From Methanosphaera sp. WGK6 (GTDB taxonomy: Archaea; Methanobacteriota; Methanobacteria; Methanobacteriales; Methanobacteriaceae), in assembly GCF_001729965.1 (NCBI RefSeq), contig NZ_JRWK01000002.1, positions 89,654-153,653 of the forward strand: a DNA stretch of 64,000 bases. The letters are read 5' to 3'. Under the pieces are notes generated by a model that saw only the letters and a program-made list of their open reading frames with translations, did no database searches and was not told the origin of the DNA. A program made the position numbers and the translations under genes. Positions 45,364 to 55,484 of the stretch are shown here, piece after piece (position 1 is the first letter of the stretch; every line of letters starts with the position of its first letter).

Positions 45364-46719
45364 TTATTGTGATATTATTATTTTAGCATTTTCAATAACA
45401 TTTTCTACAAATTTACTACTACTTCCAAGATATGTATGAGGATCCATTGTTTCATCAATTTCTTCTTGAGTTAAGTATTTAAGAATTTCATCTTGATTTG
45501 ATAGAATTTCTTTTAAACCTGTATCTTTTTCATAAGCTTCCATAGCACATGATCTTACAAGAGCATATGCACTTTGTCTTCCCATACCTTTTTGTGTAAG
45601 TTTGGACATGAATCTTTCAGCCATTATTAGTCCATTACTTAAATTAAGATTATTTTCAATATTTTCCTTGTGGAATTCAATATTTCCAAATAATTTTAAT
45701 GAAAGATTAAGAATATAATCTGTTAATATTGCAGATTCTGGTAAAATTATACGTTCACATGATGAATTTGTCAAGTCTCTTTCATGCCATAATGGGTTAT
45801 TTTGTAATGCAGCATTAACATATGATCTTACTACACGGGATACACCACAAATTCGTTCACCGGTAATTGGATTTCTTTTATGAGGCATAGTACTACTACC
45901 TACTTGTTTTTCAGGATCAAATTTTTCACCTACTTCCATAATTTCAGTTCTTTGTAAGTTACGTACTTCTAATGCCATTTTTTCAAGAGTACTACAAATA
46001 TTTGCAAGAGTCATAATGTATTCTGCATGATTATCTCTTTGAACAACTTGGTTTGATATATGTACTGGGTTTAAACCTAATATTTCAGATACTCTTATAT
46101 GAATATCATATCCTAAATCACCGAGAGCTGCTGTAGTTCCAACTGCTCCAGTCATCATACCAACACATAAATGATTTTCAGTAAGGTCAAGTCGTTCTAG
46201 TTGACGAATTAATTCATCAATATATATTGCAAATTTCATACCATATGTTGTTGGTAATGCATGTTGTCCATGTGTACGTCCAATTGTTACAGTGTCTTTA
46301 TGTTCTTCTGCTAAATTAACTAACAATTCAATAAGTTTAATTATTTTTTCACGAATTATTTTAATGGAATCTTTTAATTGTAGTGATTGTGATGAATCAA
46401 TAATATCATTACTTGTTGCACCATAATGAACATATTCTCCAGCATCATTATCACATACTTCTTCTAATGCTTTCATTATAGCAGCTATATCATGATTTGT
46501 TGCTCTTTCAATTTCATCTACACGTGCTTGTTTAACATATTCTGTTGAAGCTTTATTATTTATTTCTTTTGCAGCATCTTCAGGTATTAAACCTATTTCA
46601 GCTTCAGCTTTTGCTAATGCAGCTTCAACTTTTAACATATTTTGTAATTTAGATTCCTGTTCCCATACAGCTTTCATTTCAGGAGTTCCGTATCTGAATT
46701 CTATTGGATGTATTGCCAT
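45364..46719 (-). CDS. purB: Adenylosuccinate lyase
   Basis: PurB acts twice in purine synthesis, forming AICAR and AMP with release of fumarate. The protein is 451 residues from this start. It carries HPIEFRYGTPEMKAVW at the N-terminus, GRTHGQHALPTTYG with the catalytic His, the fumarase-superfamily signature GSSTMPHKRNPITGE, and the C-terminal GRQSAYALVR. The ATG at 46719 (MAIHPIEF) is chosen as in homologues; an ATG nine bases upstream is possible. It breaks the typical order between the RNase P genes and psmA. Confidence 0.95.
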   Translation of the reverse strand: MAIHPIEFRYGTPEMKAVWEQESKLQNMLKVEAALAKAEAEIGLIPEDAAKEINNKASTEYVKQARVDEIERATNHDIAAIMKALEEVCDNDAGEYVHYGATSNDIIDSSQSLQLKDSIKIIREKIIKLIELLVNLAEEHKDTVTIGRTHGQHALPTTYGMKFAIYIDELIRQLERLDLTENHLCVGMMTGAVGTTAALGDLGYDIHIRVSEILGLNPVHISNQVVQRDNHAEYIMTLANICSTLEKMALEVRNLQRTEIMEVGEKFDPEKQVGSSTMPHKRNPITGERICGVSRVVRSYVNAALQNNPLWHERDLTNSSCERIILPESAILTDYILNLSLKLFGNIEFHKENIENNLNLSNGLIMAERFMSKLTQKGMGRQSAYALVRSCAMEAYEKDTGLKEILSNQDEILKYLTQEEIDETMDPHTYLGSSSKFVENVIENAKIIISQ

Positions 46720-46894
46720 AATAATCATTTAATATTTTTTTTGAATACTAAATCATCTTTTTTTTTAGATTTAATATTTTTAATAATTTTCTTTATAAAA
46801 AAGTATTTAATATGTATATATGTTTTTTATTATTTTTATATTCTTATTTTTTTATTTAAGAAAAATAATATTTTATTAAAAAGAAGTTAAATTT

Positions 46895-47260
46895 TTAAAG
46901 GAGGTTAAATTTTTCATCTAAAGATTTTATTGTCCCAGAAGTACCTAATGTATGAATAACCACACGATTATTTTTATATCTTGTAATTGCACTTAATGAT
47001 GTAATCATTTCTTTTTCATATCCTCGTCTACATTTTATTATACATTTATATTGGTATCTTCTGTGATTTTTAATGGTTTTAATATTAATTAACCATAAAT
47101 TTATTTTACTTGATTCAATTTCACCATATAAATTGATTAGATTATTCCAAAGAAAAACAATAATTTCATCTTTTTTTATTTGATTTTCACTAAATAAATT
47201 AAATGCAATATATCTCTTTTTTTCTCTTAAAGTTGGTGGTAAAATTTTTAATTTTATCAT
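46895..47260 (-). CDS. rnp2: Ribonuclease P protein component 2 (Pop5)
   Basis: Pop5 is one of the protein subunits of archaeal RNase P, which removes 5' leaders from tRNA precursors. The 121-residue protein has LPPTLREKKRYIAFNLF at the N-terminus, a middle YQYKCIIKCRRGYEKEM strand pair, and VVIHTLGTSGTIKSL near the end. It follows rnp3 by 25 bases, a pairing conserved in archaea. Confidence 0.9.
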   Translation of the reverse strand: MIKLKILPPTLREKKRYIAFNLFSENQIKKDEIIVFLWNNLINLYGEIESSKINLWLINIKTIKNHRRYQYKCIIKCRRGYEKEMITSLSAITRYKNNRVVIHTLGTSGTIKSLDEKFNLL

Positions 47261-47285
47261 AATACTATCCTACTATATAATTCAT

Positions 47286-47981
47286 TTAATTTTTAATTAT
47301 TCTAACACCCTCAATAACACTATCCTTATTTTTTTTCATATTCTCAATTAGTTTATAAGGATTTTCTGAAATTGCTTTTTTACCATAATTCATATTCATA
47401 TCCATCATTTGACTAAGTAAAATCATGCTTTCTGGAGAACGAACATCATAAAATGTTTTACTACCACTACTAAGAATAGTTCTGAATTTATATTTTTTCT
47501 GTAGTAAAAGTAATTGATTTATTTGATTTAAAAGTTTAGCCTTGTAATAACCTCTATTAGATAAAATGTCTGTAAAATTAATATTAACTGAGATATTATT
47601 ACTAACTAACATTTTTGCAAGAATATGATTAATTCCACTGTTACGTTTATTTGCATAAGGGTGATTTATTATATCAACTTGGGGTAATTCACAAATAGCT
47701 CTATTAATTTTACTATCTCCACCATTAGCCATAATAAAATCTGTTTTCTTATATAATTGTTGAACTGTTTTTCGTAATAGTTGTGGATTACTTTCATCAA
47801 TACATATGCCGTGATATAATTTAATAGGTGAAACTTCATTCAATTTATCAAATGATTCTTTAGTTTCAGAAGTGTAGTTTTTTGAATCATAAAATATACA
47901 AGCACCATTAAATCCAAATTCATATAATGTATTAATAATTTCTTTTTTTGGTGCAATATTAAAATCATAAAAAATAGTCAT
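47286..47981 (-). CDS. rnp3: Ribonuclease P protein component 3 (Rpp30)
   Basis: Rpp30 pairs with Pop5 in archaeal RNase P. The 231-residue TIM-barrel-like protein begins with FYDFNIAPKK, contains GFNGACIFYD, VDIINHPYANKRNSGINH and the conserved ILSSGSKTFYDVRSPE near the C-terminus. It lies between the COG1325 gene and rnp2 in the superoperon order. Confidence 0.92.
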   Translation of the reverse strand: MTIFYDFNIAPKKEIINTLYEFGFNGACIFYDSKNYTSETKESFDKLNEVSPIKLYHGICIDESNPQLLRKTVQQLYKKTDFIMANGGDSKINRAICELPQVDIINHPYANKRNSGINHILAKMLVSNNISVNINFTDILSNRGYYKAKLLNQINQLLLLQKKYKFRTILSSGSKTFYDVRSPESMILLSQMMDMNMNYGKKAISENPYKLIENMKKNKDSVIEGVRIIKN

Positions 47982-48042
47982 ATAATTAATCCTAAAATGG
48001 TTTTTTGATAAGATAATAGTTCTTATCTAAAAAATATTAAAT

Positions 48043-48471
48043 TCATAAGAAGTCAAAGATGTCCTGTGCAACGTTAATTGCATTTTGTTTACTCACAGGA
48101 TAACTAGCAATTTTTATTCTGACATGTATAGCATCACCAGAATATGTTAACTTAAGATTTTCATTATAAGCTTCTTGTTTATCAAAACGTAAGAAAAAAT
48201 TACCTTTTTCATCCATACGACGACTTAATTCGTTTTTAATAATATTTTTATCTTCTTGAGTTAAATTTTCATTAAGAAATTTTATAAAATCTTTATTAAT
48301 TCTTTTTTTAGCTCTTTTTTCAGATAAAATTATTATCTCGTTATTGAAATGATCTTCATTTATTGTTTTTTTAGGTAATGGATTAGGAAAAAGGTAACTA
48401 ATTGAATTAATTACCTTTTCTTCATCTTCGGTACCATAAATAAATGTTCTGTATGAAATGTTATGAATCAT
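48043..48471 (-). CDS. Archaeal RNA-binding domain protein (COG1325, exosome-associated family)
   Basis: This 142-residue protein is of the COG1325 family, commonly annotated as an exosome subunit or RNA-binding protein and encoded next to rpl15e. Visible segments are ISYRTFIYGTEDEEKVI, FPNPLPKKTINEDHFNNE and FFLRFDKQEAYNENLKL. No direct biochemical role is established from sequence. It begins immediately after the rpl15e stop, so translation is coupled. Confidence 0.85.
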   Translation of the reverse strand: MIHNISYRTFIYGTEDEEKVINSISYLFPNPLPKKTINEDHFNNEIIILSEKRAKKRINKDFIKFLNENLTQEDKNIIKNELSRRMDEKGNFFLRFDKQEAYNENLKLTYSGDAIHVRIKIASYPVSKQNAINVAQDIFDFL

Positions 48472-49017
48472 TTATCTAACCTTTTCAGCACCTTTACCTT
48501 TTTTGTATAATCCTCTTCCTTTTTTACCTGCACCAGTTAAACCTCTGAATGCACGTCTTGTGTGTTTGTTACTACAAATCCAGTTGATTTTGTTATCATT
48601 TTGGATTGAAGGACATTGTGGGTCTACGAGGATTACTTCGTAGTATTTTGCTTTACCATCTTCCCATACCCAGTATGAGTTTAGTACTTCTAAGTTAGGA
48701 TATTTGCGTGCAACACGTTCTTCAGCCATTCTTTGAATGGATTTTTCTCCTGAAATTTTGTTTACACCCATTCTTTTAGGATCTCTTCCGTTTTTAAATC
48801 TGGATTTTCTTCTGGATCCTCTTCTTACTCTAATTCTTGCGAGTACATATCCTGTTTTTGCTTTGTAACCTAAACGACGAGCTCTGTCAATTCTTGTTGG
48901 TTTATCAATTCTTATAATAACAGGTTGTCTTCTCCATTTAGGTAATCTTTCTCTCATGAGTTCTTTTACATAAGATTCATCTGGGTTTTTCCATGCTTCT
49001 TTCATATACTTGTACAT
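48472..49017 (-). CDS. rpl15e: 50S ribosomal protein L15e
   Basis: This 181-residue basic protein of the large subunit has [15 protein letters not shown] at the start, [17 protein letters not shown], the Arg-rich [17 protein letters not shown] and a C-terminal [18 protein letters not shown]. The ATG at 49017 follows AGGT by seven bases. An upstream ATG at 49056 would add 13 residues not seen in homologues. It is the first gene of the superoperon. Confidence 0.95.
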   Translation of the reverse strand: MYKYMKEAWKNPDESYVKELMRERLPKWRRQPVIIRIDKPTRIDRARRLGYKAKTGYVLARIRVRRGSRRKSRFKNGRDPKRMGVNKISGEKSIQRMAEERVARKYPNLEVLNSYWVWEDGKAKYYEVILVDPQCPSIQNDNKINWICSNKHTRRAFRGLTGAGKKGRGLYKKGKGAEKVR

Positions 49018-49056
49018 TATATCGACCTCATTGTTCAGCCAATTGGCCACATCCAA

Positions 49057-49385
49057 TTTAAGTTTTTAATATATAGTGTATTAAAGGAGTATAATATAGA
49101 ATAATAGTAAAACAGTTATTCCTAGAAACATAATGTTTCTTAATATTAATATTCTCCTAAAATATAATAACTAATTTAGAATTAGTTTTTTTTATTATCA
49201 TATTCAAATAGGAATATTAATCCCTTATTTTCATATAATAAAATGTATTAAAATAGACTATACTAATAACATATTATTATATAATCTTTATACTATACAA
49301 TATTTGTTTATAGTATTATATAATACTTTAGAAATATATTTTCTTATACAAGTTTATTATTATAATTTAAGGGAGCTCTTATAAA
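49057..49385. other. Divergent AT-rich spacer between rpl15e and tfs
   Basis: This roughly 330-bp spacer serves two divergent transcription genes and must hold the promoter of the superoperon (minus strand) and of tfs (plus strand). No ORF or RNA is recognised in it. Numerous TATA-like motifs prevent assignment of a single box. Confidence 0.5.
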
Positions 49386-49703
49386 ATGAAATTTTGTCCA
49401 AATTGTGGAAAAGTGTTACTTCCAAAACAAGGTATATTACATTGCTATGATTGTGGATATGAACAAAAAGTAACAGAAAATGAAAAACAAGATTACATAA
49501 TAGAAAAAGATGTTTCTGATAAACAAAATATCATTGTGACTGGTGATAAAATTAATACATTGCCTACAACTAAAGGATTATGTTATCGTTGTGGAAATAG
49601 GGAATTAGAATGGTGGTTGATTCAAATGCGTAAAGCAGATGAAGCAGAAACACGTTTTTATAGGTGTACGAAATGTGGAAATACGTGGAGAAGATCAGGA
49701 TAA
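49386..49703 (+). CDS. tfs: Transcription factor S (TFIIS-like RNA cleavage factor)
   Basis: TFS restarts backtracked RNA polymerase by stimulating RNA cleavage. The 105-residue protein has an N-terminal zinc ribbon (FCPNCGKVLLPKQGILHC) and a C-terminal one (CYRCGNRELEWW and YRCTKCGNTWR). The acidic loop RKADEAETR, with the catalytic DE pair, lies between its Cys pairs. Length is typical. It has GGGAG just before ATG. Confidence 0.94.
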   Translation: MKFCPNCGKVLLPKQGILHCYDCGYEQKVTENEKQDYIIEKDVSDKQNIIVTGDKINTLPTTKGLCYRCGNRELEWWLIQMRKADEAETRFYRCTKCGNTWRRSG

Positions 49704-49760
49704 TTTATTCAATTACTTTTTTTTAAAAAAATTTAAAAGAAGGAGTTGGAGGAGATTAAA

Positions 49761-50249
<489 letters not shown>

Positions 50250-50254
50250 TTAAG

Positions 50255-51241
50255 TTATTTTTTATTTATAATTTCTTTAACTTCAAATGATTCTTTAAGT
50301 CTTTCAAGATCAATATATCCCGTATGGAACATTTGACCTGTTACCATATCATTTACAATAATTTGTGCTGGTGCAAATATGTCTTTAGGCATTTTATAGA
50401 AGTCTCGTCCTGCTTCTTCAAATAATTCTATGAAACTTTGACCATATTTTTCAGATGCGGATGATGGTAAATTAGTAGCTAATTCTTCTAAATTTTCACC
50501 TTCAGCAGGTTCAATATAATAATATGCACGGCCTCCAAAGATAATTGCATCATTTGTTTTACCCATAGCTTTTAAGCTATCTGGATCTACAGGAGTTATT
50601 GGAGTGATACCTGCAGCATAGGTTATTTTTGTTATATCAAAATCTAAAATTTCATGCATTTTATAAATTCCAGTTTCAAGAGCTCTACCTGATATTTGAA
50701 TAGAACCTACAAGTGATGCTGTAGGTGCAACAAGTATTGTTAAGTTTTCAGTTTTCACATCACATTCATCAGCAATATATTGAGCTATATCTTCATTTGG
50801 TAAAGTATCAGCTTCAAGTGTGATAACCGCAATATCTGATTCTTCAACATAGTTTGTTATTTTATAAATTTCACTATCTTTAAATTTATGGGTTTGTCCA
50901 GGTCCTGAACCTATAGCATAATAGCCGTTAATATTGATTTTCCACCCTGCTTTCTGTGAACCGAGAGTTGTTAGTGCGGGGAAGTCTGTTTTTACTTTTA
51001 CAGCAGGCATTGCCATAATATCACTTAAATCACCAGGTATTGAAATACCAACATCACATATTCCACCTAGACAAACTTTTGTAAATAACTCTCCACCCTT
51101 TATACTACCTTTAGCATTTACCCCACAATCAATAACACATGTTCCATTAGATAGTGTTGAAGGAATTACTTTTAATTTTTCTGCATTTTGAACCATTTCA
51201 TCAGCAATTTTTTTTGCTGCTACGTTCATACTTTCACTCAT
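50255..51241 (-). CDS. mch: Methenyltetrahydromethanopterin cyclohydrolase
   Basis: Mch interconverts methenyl- and formyl-tetrahydromethanopterin in the methanogenic C1 path. The 328-residue protein has TLSNGTCVIDCGVNAKGSI, VCLGGICDVGIS, YAIGSGPGQ and ITPITPVDPDSLKAMGKTNDA, all typical. Length is normal. It heads the mch-ribC unit. Together with comA it marks the organism as a methanogen. Confidence 0.97.
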   Translation of the reverse strand: MSESMNVAAKKIADEMVQNAEKLKVIPSTLSNGTCVIDCGVNAKGSIKGGELFTKVCLGGICDVGISIPGDLSDIMAMPAVKVKTDFPALTTLGSQKAGWKININGYYAIGSGPGQTHKFKDSEIYKITNYVEESDIAVITLEADTLPNEDIAQYIADECDVKTENLTILVAPTASLVGSIQISGRALETGIYKMHEILDFDITKITYAAGITPITPVDPDSLKAMGKTNDAIIFGGRAYYYIEPAEGENLEELATNLPSSASEKYGQSFIELFEEAGRDFYKMPKDIFAPAQIIVNDMVTGQMFHTGYIDLERLKESFEVKEIINKK

Positions 51242-51372
51242 ATTTTATTTCTCCATTAAATCATAGTTTAAAAATATCCATAATACTTTAATTTTATTAT
51301 TATAGTATAATGTTAATGTATATAGATTTTTTTTAATATTCTTTTTGTCTAATATTTGTTTTTTAAGAATGC

Positions 51373-52002
51373 CTAATATTTTCTCAATATTTCTTTACAT
51401 TTATCCCAATCATGTTCATAAATATGAAGACTCATTGCATGATGAACCATGTTTGTTAATTTGGTATTTGTATTTTCTGCAACATAATATCCCACTTCTC
51501 TAATTCCGAAAAGATTTGGAAATGTTGCTCCACCACAATCATTACTTCTAAAGAAATCAGTCATGTATAATTCATCATTTCTAATTAAAAATGCAATTTC
51601 TTGTAAACATGGAATTTCATCTACTTTGTTATCTTGGATAGGATCAATAGTAATTGCAATTGCACGGCGTGATTCACGACAATTATTTAATTTCTCAATA
51701 CATATGTCAAGTTGATCAATTTCAAAATATTGTCTTAGTCTGTTTCCATAGGTATATACAAATCCTTGATCATTATTCGGATCCAGTAGTTCTTGTTTAT
51801 AAGTTTCTAAACGGTCATCATGCCATGGTGAACATTCTGGAATTGTATTATCATCAGGATTTGTTATTTCTATCATAACATTTTGAAGTTCTTTTGTTAA
51901 ACTTCCACGTTCATCTGTTACTTCATGCCCTTCTTGCATTATTTTTTTTACACAGGTAAGCCAAGCTTGTGCTATTGAATTTGTACGAATAAATTTTGCC
52001 AT
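51373..52002 (-). CDS. thyA: Thymidylate synthase, methanogen type
   Basis: This enzyme makes dTMP by methylating dUMP, with a folate- or methanopterin-type C1 donor. The 209-residue protein is of the short methanogen family. It has IPCLQEIAFLIRNDE with the catalytic Cys, ESRRAIAITIDP, and the nucleotide-binding FFRSNDCGGATFPNLFGI. The length (about 210) is shorter than bacterial ThyA (about 264), as usual in methanogens. It starts right after metE, two bases from its stop. Confidence 0.9.
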   Translation of the reverse strand: MAKFIRTNSIAQAWLTCVKKIMQEGHEVTDERGSLTKELQNVMIEITNPDDNTIPECSPWHDDRLETYKQELLDPNNDQGFVYTYGNRLRQYFEIDQLDICIEKLNNCRESRRAIAITIDPIQDNKVDEIPCLQEIAFLIRNDELYMTDFFRSNDCGGATFPNLFGIREVGYYVAENTNTKLTNMVHHAMSLHIYEHDWDKCKEILRKY

Positions 52003-52004
52003 GT

Positions 52005-52982
52005 TTACACACCATTTCTTTTAATGTCAGTTAAAATATCTAATTTTCCTTGTGCTATGTTTTCAGGTAACATACGCATACCACAATCAGGATCTATTAT
52101 AATATTATTTGTTTTAACAATATCTATCACATCTTTAATAGTTTTTTCAACAGTTTCTTTTTGATCTATTTCATCTAATCTAGTATTCACACAACCTAAT
52201 CCTATTAGTTTATTTGATTCTTTTTTCCATGATTTTTTTAAAGTGTTGATATTTTGGGGCATTCCTGAAAATTCAAAATCAAGGATATTTACATTAAATT
52301 TTAATAAATCAGATAATACTTCTTTTAAATCTCCACATACATGTAATATGACAGGAATATCAACGGATTCACTAATTAATTCAACAGCTTTTTTTGAGAT
52401 AGATATTTCCTCAGCGCCTGTTGAAATAAAAGGTTCATCTATTTGTATTGCACAAGCACCAGCTTTTTCTAATTCTTGAGCTTCAACACATAATGCTTTA
52501 GCCATATCATAGATTGCATTTTCTTTTGTTGTATAAAAATTATCAATCATTGATGAATGAATAAGTGTAGTTGGGCCAGTAATTATTCCTTTAATACCTT
52601 TTTCTTCATGTTCAAATATTGCATCTAATGAAGCATTTAACTTATATTGTGGATCTAATGTATGTGCTGTTTTAAAAGCTAATTGTAAATCTCTAACAGA
52701 TATGGGGTGGGCTGATGGTGTTATTTTACCATTAATATATGCTGTATTATCAATAATTTTAAAACCATTTATTTTACTGGTAAATATTTTCACCATATCT
52801 CCTCTAACTTGACCATCACAAATAATATCAATATCTGATTTAACAAATGATTTTACAGAATTAATTATAGCTTGTTTAAACGGGTCATATAATCCTAAAG
52901 TTTCAGTAAGTTTCTCATTAAAACTTTCAGCTTTAAAACTATTTGCAGGATAACTTCCAACAACTGTTGTAATAATATTCAT
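52005..52982 (-). CDS. metE: Methionine synthase, archaeal MetE core type
   Basis: This protein transfers a methyl group to homocysteine. The 325-residue protein equals only the C-terminal catalytic half of bacterial MetE. Zinc-binding residues are H214 and C216 in HVCGD and C300 in DPDCGMR; IDEP (181-184) is a substrate-binding motif. Archaeal members take methyl from methylcobalamin or a corrinoid protein, not from methyl-folate. It lies two bases upstream of thyA and is probably co-transcribed with it. Confidence 0.93.
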   Translation of the reverse strand: MNIITTVVGSYPANSFKAESFNEKLTETLGLYDPFKQAIINSVKSFVKSDIDIICDGQVRGDMVKIFTSKINGFKIIDNTAYINGKITPSAHPISVRDLQLAFKTAHTLDPQYKLNASLDAIFEHEEKGIKGIITGPTTLIHSSMIDNFYTTKENAIYDMAKALCVEAQELEKAGACAIQIDEPFISTGAEEISISKKAVELISESVDIPVILHVCGDLKEVLSDLLKFNVNILDFEFSGMPQNINTLKKSWKKESNKLIGLGCVNTRLDEIDQKETVEKTIKDVIDIVKTNNIIIDPDCGMRMLPENIAQGKLDILTDIKRNGV

Positions 52983-53068
52983 ATTATCAAATTCCTGATT
53001 TTTATTATTATAACTATTTGTAGATAATATTTATTTAATTTAATTATATAAAAAGAGAAGGGAGTTTA

Positions 53069-53863
53069 TTAGTTGTATGTAATTTTAATTTTTTTATGAG
53101 GGATAGTTCTTTTGAATTTTTTTCTTGGATATCCAATAATAAAAGTTGAATACATATGCTTAGATTTATCAATTTCTGGGAAAAAAGTCATAAGACGTTC
53201 ATGATCTATTTCATCAGCTTTTTGGATAAATAAGGAATAAAATCCTCCAAGACCCATAGTATATGCAAGTAATTCTATTCTTGTAGCCGCAATCACTGTA
53301 CTAGTTTTATCTGTAGCGAAGCCTAAAATTAACTGTTTTCCTTCCCATAATAATGGATGATATTTGCATGTATTTTTATCTTTAAGATATTCACCTAATT
53401 GTTTTATACGTGAAAATTTATTTTCTTCAACTTTAATAATTTCATAAACTAATTCAATAAAGTCATCTAATCTATCATCAACAACCAAGAATTCTACATC
53501 TTGTTTATTCATAGCGCTGGGACTATAATAAGCTCCTTCAAATAAAGTATTAAATGTATTTTCATCTATTTTTTCATTTTTAAACCAACGAATACTTCTT
53601 CTTTGTTTATATAAATCTAATAAATTTTCAGTAGTTACTGGAATTTGGGTAGCATCATATTTTTCAACAACATCCATTTGGTCTTCAAATTGTTTAAGTG
53701 TTATTGCACCTGTAGGACAAATAGCCATACAATGTCCACATTCAAAACATTCTCCATTATTTACTTCTTCAACGGTGGGATTTACAATAATATTATCTCT
53801 AATACATACAGAAGCACATAATCCACATCCCACACATTTTTCAGTTGTAATACTTAATTTCAT
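53069..53863 (-). CDS. Nitroreductase family protein with N-terminal 2[4Fe-4S] ferredoxin
   Basis: This 264-residue fusion has residues about 8-60 forming a bacterial-type ferredoxin (CVGCGLCASVC and CFECGHCMAICPTG). The rest is an FMN-dependent nitroreductase domain (RRSIRWFKNEKID, YYSPSAMNKQDVEFLVV). Such proteins reduce unknown substrates with electrons from the clusters. Its specific substrate is unknown. It is a single gene with metE downstream (86 bp). Confidence 0.9.
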   Translation of the reverse strand: MKLSITTEKCVGCGLCASVCIRDNIIVNPTVEEVNNGECFECGHCMAICPTGAITLKQFEDQMDVVEKYDATQIPVTTENLLDLYKQRRSIRWFKNEKIDENTFNTLFEGAYYSPSAMNKQDVEFLVVDDRLDDFIELVYEIIKVEENKFSRIKQLGEYLKDKNTCKYHPLLWEGKQLILGFATDKTSTVIAATRIELLAYTMGLGGFYSLFIQKADEIDHERLMTFFPEIDKSKHMYSTFIIGYPRKKFKRTIPHKKIKITYN

Positions 53864-53949
53864 AATCTGACTCCTTATTATATAGTGGTTAAAAATTAAT
53901 AGTTGGATTTCTATTGTATTTTTTTTTAAAAAAAATAAAAGAAGGTTAT

Positions 53950-55032
53950 TTATCGTTTCGTGGTAACAATATGTGCTATAATAAGTGCACTTAATAATAT
54001 ATAAGTTACAAGTCCTGAACCATTTATTGTCCTATTTATGATAAATAATCCAAGTATTGTTTGTGCAATAAATGCAGAAAGAGATCCAGTTAGCAATGCT
54101 TCTCTTCCTAAATATTTTTTACTTCCACGTTCTCTTTCAAGTCTATATTTGTCTAATACTTTAAGTCCTACTATGATAACAAGTATAATCCAAATAATTA
54201 TAACTGCTAAAGCAAGATAACCGAAGTCAAAGCCTATTCCAAAAATTCCGGGTAAGAAATAATCAATAACATCCTTTTTAGTAACAAGAATACCATAGAA
54301 TAATGGAAATGGTAATCCAAAGTATGTAACAAATGTTAATGGTAATGATATATAACCATCACTATTTCCAACACTAGCATTTCCCCAATAGGTTGAATTT
54401 ACATTATGTCCCCATAAATTTGTATTATCAATAACTAATTGAAGACTAGAAATTTGATTAGCATTCATACGATTAATTCTTGATAATGGACTTATAATTT
54501 CCATACTTAATATTTGGGCTAATATTTCCATTAAACCAAACACTGCTATTAATGCAACTATGGCTAATAAAATTCTACGTGGTGTTAATATGGATCTTTC
54601 TTGTCTAAACAGTTTACTAATAAAGAAAAATCCACTAACTAATCCTAAAACCCACATGATTAAGAAATCACGGTGAACAATTCCTCCAAATATAGTAATA
54701 CCTATTGTTATTAATATAAGTAGTAATCTAATATTTGATGCTTTGTAACCTTGATCCTTCCATATTGGAAGTGTTGCCCACGACGTTACCACAACAAGTA
54801 TAGCTAATGGTCCAAAGGGATGTGTAAATTCATTATGACTTAACATGGGTAGTAGAAGACAAATAGCATCGATACCGAAAATTAAAGTTATTCCTACACC
54901 TAATATTAAAGATAGTATAAATACTAAATTGAAATTCAATGGTAAGAAATTCAATAATAAAAGAACTCCTATATGTATCAGGATAGCAAATTCTATTATT
55001 AACATAAGGTGATTAGTAGCTATTAATGCCAT
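53950..55032 (-). CDS. Polytopic membrane protein of unknown function
   Basis: This 360-residue protein has about nine hydrophobic helices (for example around residues 10-30, 38-60, 75-95, 102-118, 122-142, 155-175, 255-285 and 335-355). A polar loop near residues 185-225 (LSRINRMNANQISS) probably faces outside or inside as one large loop. No transporter signature or cofactor motif is recognised. Its neighbours are a ferredoxin-nitroreductase (downstream) and a tRNA-Ala gene on the other strand, which give no clue. Confidence 0.8.
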   Translation of the reverse strand: MALIATNHLMLIIEFAILIHIGVLLLLNFLPLNFNLVFILSLILGVGITLIFGIDAICLLLPMLSHNEFTHPFGPLAILVVVTSWATLPIWKDQGYKASNIRLLLILITIGITIFGGIVHRDFLIMWVLGLVSGFFFISKLFRQERSILTPRRILLAIVALIAVFGLMEILAQILSMEIISPLSRINRMNANQISSLQLVIDNTNLWGHNVNSTYWGNASVGNSDGYISLPLTFVTYFGLPFPLFYGILVTKKDVIDYFLPGIFGIGFDFGYLALAVIIIWIILVIIVGLKVLDKYRLERERGSKKYLGREALLTGSLSAFIAQTILGLFIINRTINGSGLVTYILLSALIIAHIVTTKR

Positions 55033-55250
55033 ATAATCATTTATCCTCCAATTCCTATGAATTTATTCTCTTTGAAGTCTTTTTTAAATTCATTTACTAT
55101 ATGTATATTAATAGTTTATTTTATTAATAATTATGTTATTTGAATAAGTTATGATATATTGATTATATTAATAATCTAAGATTATTTTATAAAAATAGGG
55201 TAATAAATAAATATTAGAAAAACATATTATTTATTATTTAATTAGTTTTA

Positions 55251-55324
<74 letters not shown>

Positions 55325-55331
55325 TTAAGAG

Positions 55332-55341
55332 TTTTTTTTTT
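55332..55341 (+). terminator. Poly-T terminator after tRNA-Ala
   Basis: Ten consecutive T start eight bases after the tRNA, a typical archaeal stop for a short RNA transcript. Confidence 0.65.
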
Positions 55342-55484
55342 AATAAAAATTTATTAATCTAAATTTCAATATTTAATTTAAAATAAATGTATGATGTTGT
55401 TTTTATTTTTAAGTTAACTAATGAATTTTCTTTGTTTATTAAAAAAGTAGGTTCTATTTACTTTTGAAGTGGGATATTTAAATA

